Assembly (NCBI RefSeq): GCF_025150745.1
Contig: NZ_CP102282.1
Location: 817,501 to 881,500, forward strand
Reading direction: 5' to 3'
DNA: 64,000 nt
Origin: Eubacterium ventriosum
GTDB taxonomy: Bacteria > Bacillota > Clostridia > Lachnospirales > Lachnospiraceae
Part shown: piece after piece, positions 61,185 through 64,000 of the stretch
Layout: every line of letters begins with the position of its first letter
How positions within the stretch are numbered: the first letter of the stretch is position 1
Position numbers and translations under genes: made by a program
Notes under the pieces: model-generated
What the model saw: the letters and a program-made list of their open reading frames with translations, nothing else
What the model was told of the DNA's origin: nothing
Database searches by the model: none

Positions 61185-64000
61185 ATGAATAATAGAACAG
61201 AACAGTATATTTGGATTACATTTGGAAATGAGACAAAAAATGAGCCAATAAATTATTGCAAAAAAAACAGTAATGTTATGATGGGGCTTGGATATCATAT
61301 TAATCCAAAAACAAGAGAATTAGAAAGTAATTATTATTGTAGTTCAAATAGTGTGGAAAGTGATTGGGTAGCAGATAAATATGCTTTTAATCCATTAGTA
61401 GCACATAAAATCAAATTAACGGTAGGAGAAGATGGTTATATTGTATGGGTTGATGGAGAAAGACAGATTGTTTATCCTCTACCCGAAAATTATAAAGGTG
61501 GCTATGTAGGCATAGGTACAGGATATACAAGTACAGAGATAAGAAATTTAAGAATAAATCTAAAAAAAGAAGAGCCAAATAGTTGTACATACTTTACAAA
61601 TTGCCAAAATGAGGGATTTGAGATGCCTATTTCAAGTTTTTATGAAAAGGGGAAGGATGTATATAAGCGAATTTTTAATGGTTCAGGAAGTTTTATTTCT
61701 AATATACCAATTATGTTTTTTGAGGATAAAATGGAAACTTTTGAATTAGAATTTGACTTATTCTTTGCTGAGTCCATAGAAGAGAATGCTCCGGCTTCAA
61801 AAGAATTCGAAGATCCGTTTAGGACATATTCTTTTGGTCCATATCCATTACAACTATTTACAGAGTGGAAACAGTATGATGACGTTTATGAAACCATTTT
61901 ACATAAAGACAGTTTCGAGATTAAGACGAAGTCACCAGAGTGGGATCAAAAGGAACGCTCCTTGTTTATTTCGTGTCCTAATGTAGGTGGAATCAGAATA
62001 TCTTCTGAAGCACCCAAAAATGCAGATGCATCTTATGTAGGAGATACTGCTATATTTGAACCGGAGTACTCACTTGCAATTGATAAAGCAGACTTTAATA
62101 ATGAATTGATAGGAACTGATGGAACAAAAGTAAAAATAATATGCAAGACAGGTTATTGGGGGTTAGAGATATATAATGCTCAAAATCAACTGATACATAC
62201 AATTAACAAATGGAATTTATCACGTTCTGACGACCGATTTGTTACACGTCAATATTCTCTTGAGTTGCCATTGAATAGTGATGAAATTATTTTTGGCACA
62301 GGAGAGAGATATAATCATTTCAATCAACACGGATTGAGAATGTGTTTTTGGAATACAGATATGTGTTATCAGGGATATACATCTCTTGATACACATGAAT
62401 TGTGGAGAAGTTACAAAAATGTTCCGGTAGTTAACAGCAACAAGGGGATTACATATTTTTTCAATACTACTTGTTATGGGGAAGGTGATTTTGGATATAC
62501 GGACAAAACAAGAACGAGAATTTCTTTTGATGACAGCAGAGTAGATTTTTATGTATGGACAGGAACACCAGTAGAAAATATGGTGAAGTATACTGATTTG
62601 ACAGGAAAGCCTGTATTACCACCAAAGTGGGCGTTTCGTTATCAGGCAGGCGGTTCTAATGGCTTTTGGGGACTAGGTCAGAATAGAGGGAAGGAATATC
62701 CAAGAGAAATTACGAGAACGATGATTGAAAAGTTCAGCGAGATGGGAACATTACCGTCTGTTATTTATATGGAAGGCGGAGGTGCTGATGATAAAGTATG
62801 CTATGATATGTGCAACGAAAAAGATATTAAGGTAATGCAGTGGAATTGTGGCGATTTCTGGCCGGAATTTATGCATAAAAATTATCCGGATAAGGATTAT
62901 AAAGAAATGCCGATGGTAAAAAATATATATAATCCGGATGAGGTACACTATTTTGGCGATTTTACGCATAAAGATGCTCTTTCTGTTTTAAAGAAAATTC
63001 ATGGAGAAAGAATCAGGTGGGGACTGCGTGGTGGAATGGTAGATTTTACCGAGTTAGTTCCTATAGATACAAAGTTTGACAATGGATTGATGGGAAATCG
63101 AATGCACAATTTCTGGGTATGGTGGTATGCAAAGGCATATCATGACTTGTATACAGAAATGACAGGTGGGGATTATCTATGTTACATGCGCGGTGCTTGT
63201 GCTGGTTCTCAAAAATGGAATTGTACATGGACAGGAGACCAGATGAATAGCTTTGACGGATTAAAACAACAGATAGTAGGTGGATTAAGTTTGTCGGCGA
63301 GTGGTTTTTCTATTTGGGGAACCGACATGGGAGGTCTTTCAGAAAAACCGGAGGATGAAGTATATATAAGAGCGTATCAGTTTTGCACATTTATGCCAAT
63401 TATGCGTACCGGAGGGGATGCAACGAAACTTCCTTGGGATTATGGTGAAAAGGTTCAGGAAGTGTTTAAGAAATTCTATTGGTTAAGAGAAAATCTTCTT
63501 GATATGATTTATAGTTATGCCATTTATTCTCATAAAACAGGTATTCCAATGACACAGGCAATGGCTCTGGCTTTTCCAGAATGTAAAGAAGCTGCAGGAA
63601 ATGAAGAACAATATGTATTTTGTGACAACATTTTGTTTGCATCTGTATTTGAAAAGGCGGATACGAAGAATGTTTATTTTCCTGCAGGACGGTGGTATTC
63701 ACTCTTTAATGATGAAGTAATTGAGGGAGAAGGATATCAGAAAGTTGCTGCACCACTTGATTATTCTCCGGCATATTTAAGAGATGGAGCGGTGATACCT
63801 GTAACTTTAGGGGCTTCTCTAAAATTGATGGAGGATATGCTGGAAAACAGATATAAAGGTATATTGATTGCACCACCCGAAATAGAGCGCTCAAGTCAGA
63901 TATATAAAGATGAGAACACAAAATTAGTCATGATTAGCAAGCGGATTACGGATCAAAAGTTTACTGTTGAGATTACAGGAGAGAATGATTTTGAAGTGGC
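61185..64000 (+). CDS. Third GH31 glycosidase, no signal peptide, runs off the window
   Basis: The reading frame is open from ATG 61185 to the last base (938 codons), so it is 3'-truncated by the window edge. It begins MNNRTEQYIWITFGNETKNE with no signal peptide. The first ~125 residues are half a DUF1080/LamG-like unit (VGEDGYIVWVDGERQIVYPL, then YKGGYVGIGTG and STEIRNLRINL). The GH31 part follows: FGTGERYNHFNQHGLRM, the nucleophile D620 in GGMVDFTELVP, and the acid/base D685 in WTGDQMNSFDG. RACAGSQKWNCTW and LPWDYGEK are further family blocks. It is distinctly diverged from the two exported GH31s and is probably a cytosolic enzyme for imported fragments. The ribosome site (GGAAGGGCGG) is modest. 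Confidence 0.82.
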   Translation, partial: MNNRTEQYIWITFGNETKNEPINYCKKNSNVMMGLGYHINPKTRELESNYYCSSNSVESDWVADKYAFNPLVAHKIKLTVGEDGYIVWVDGERQIVYPLPENYKGGYVGIGTGYTSTEIRNLRINLKKEEPNSCTYFTNCQNEGFEMPISSFYEKGKDVYKRIFNGSGSFISNIPIMFFEDKMETFELEFDLFFAESIEENAPASKEFEDPFRTYSFGPYPLQLFTEWKQYDDVYETILHKDSFEIKTKSPEWDQKERSLFISCPNVGGIRISSEAPKNADASYVGDTAIFEPEYSLAIDKADFNNELIGTDGTKVKIICKTGYWGLEIYNAQNQLIHTINKWNLSRSDDRFVTRQYSLELPLNSDEIIFGTGERYNHFNQHGLRMCFWNTDMCYQGYTSLDTHELWRSYKNVPVVNSNKGITYFFNTTCYGEGDFGYTDKTRTRISFDDSRVDFYVWTGTPVENMVKYTDLTGKPVLPPKWAFRYQAGGSNGFWGLGQNRGKEYPREITRTMIEKFSEMGTLPSVIYMEGGGADDKVCYDMCNEKDIKVMQWNCGDFWPEFMHKNYPDKDYKEMPMVKNIYNPDEVHYFGDFTHKDALSVLKKIHGERIRWGLRGGMVDFTELVPIDTKFDNGLMGNRMHNFWVWWYAKAYHDLYTEMTGGDYLCYMRGACAGSQKWNCTWTGDQMNSFDGLKQQIVGGLSLSASGFSIWGTDMGGLSEKPEDEVYIRAYQFCTFMPIMRTGGDATKLPWDYGEKVQEVFKKFYWLRENLLDMIYSYAIYSHKTGIPMTQAMALAFPECKEAAGNEEQYVFCDNILFASVFEKADTKNVYFPAGRWYSLFNDEVIEGEGYQKVAAPLDYSPAYLRDGAVIPVTLGASLKLMEDMLENRYKGILIAPPEIERSSQIYKDENTKLVMISKRITDQKFTVEITGENDFEV

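Overview
The window looks like a chromosome segment of an AT-rich, Gram-positive, anaerobic gut bacterium, most likely a Lachnospiraceae (Clostridia). The codon use, the strong AGGAGG ribosome sites, the types of mobile-element debris, and the secreted proteins with Thr/Pro-rich linkers and Lys-rich C-terminal modules all point that way. No rRNA, tRNA or CRISPR array was seen. Nearly all genes are on the + strand.

Region 1 (about 1-9.8 kb) is an accessory region built from debris and cargo. It holds a promoter with a LexA-like box, truncated small genes (including an EcsC C-terminal fragment), and a non-housekeeping RNase III with two dsRNA-binding domains. It also holds a RhuM-family gene, an orphan membrane protein, and a tandem GNAT acetyltransferase behind a leader-peptide/terminator attenuator. 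A broken Walker-A ATPase with small plasmid-type genes follows, then a two-gene operon of a Cys-rich methyltransferase-like protein and a DUF1848 protein.

Region 2 (about 9.8-20.15 kb) is a defence island bounded by two diverged copies of a ~56-bp sequence. It starts with a frameshifted MobA/MobL relaxase and a membrane protein. A compact operon follows: HTH regulator, Vsr nickase, C5 cytosine methyltransferase, HpaII-type endonuclease, an unknown coiled-coil protein, a TIR protein, a small membrane protein, a ThsB-like TIR protein, a ThsA-like SIR2-SLOG protein and a second ThsB-like TIR protein. This is a type II restriction-modification system joined to an expanded Thoeris system. The ThsA reading frame has an in-frame stop at codon 4.

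Region 3 (about 20.5-26.3 kb) is scarred chromosome. It contains a decayed IS91-like element, a thiG'-'thiE deletion chimera, an IS transposase remnant and a chimeric small pseudogene. Between them sits an intact secreted protein that fuses an M6-type zinc protease to a papain-like cysteine protease.

Region 4 (about 26.3 kb to the end) is a very large carbohydrate-use locus in three transcription units. All three start from promoters that share a tripartite element (GTCCA, then CTATAGG over the -35 region, then TATAAT) with near-identical spacing. Unit 1 encodes secreted proteins with DUF1080/LamG-like repeats, a short SPEAE-type peptide and a repeat/GDSL esterase protein. Unit 2 encodes a seven-repeat secreted protein (split by a one-base frameshift), a membrane-tethered GH31 and a cytosolic GDSL esterase. 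Unit 3 encodes two lipoprotein sugar-binding proteins, two permease pairs, an NHL/Yip1 membrane protein, a DUF5696 protein, a GH3 beta-glycosidase, a large secreted GH31 with three repeats, and a third GH31 without a signal peptide that runs off the window. The inferred scheme is surface capture by the repeat proteins, trimming outside the cell by GH31 and esterase, ABC import, and final cleavage inside by GH3, the third GH31 and the cytosolic esterase. The glycan is not identifiable from sequence alone.
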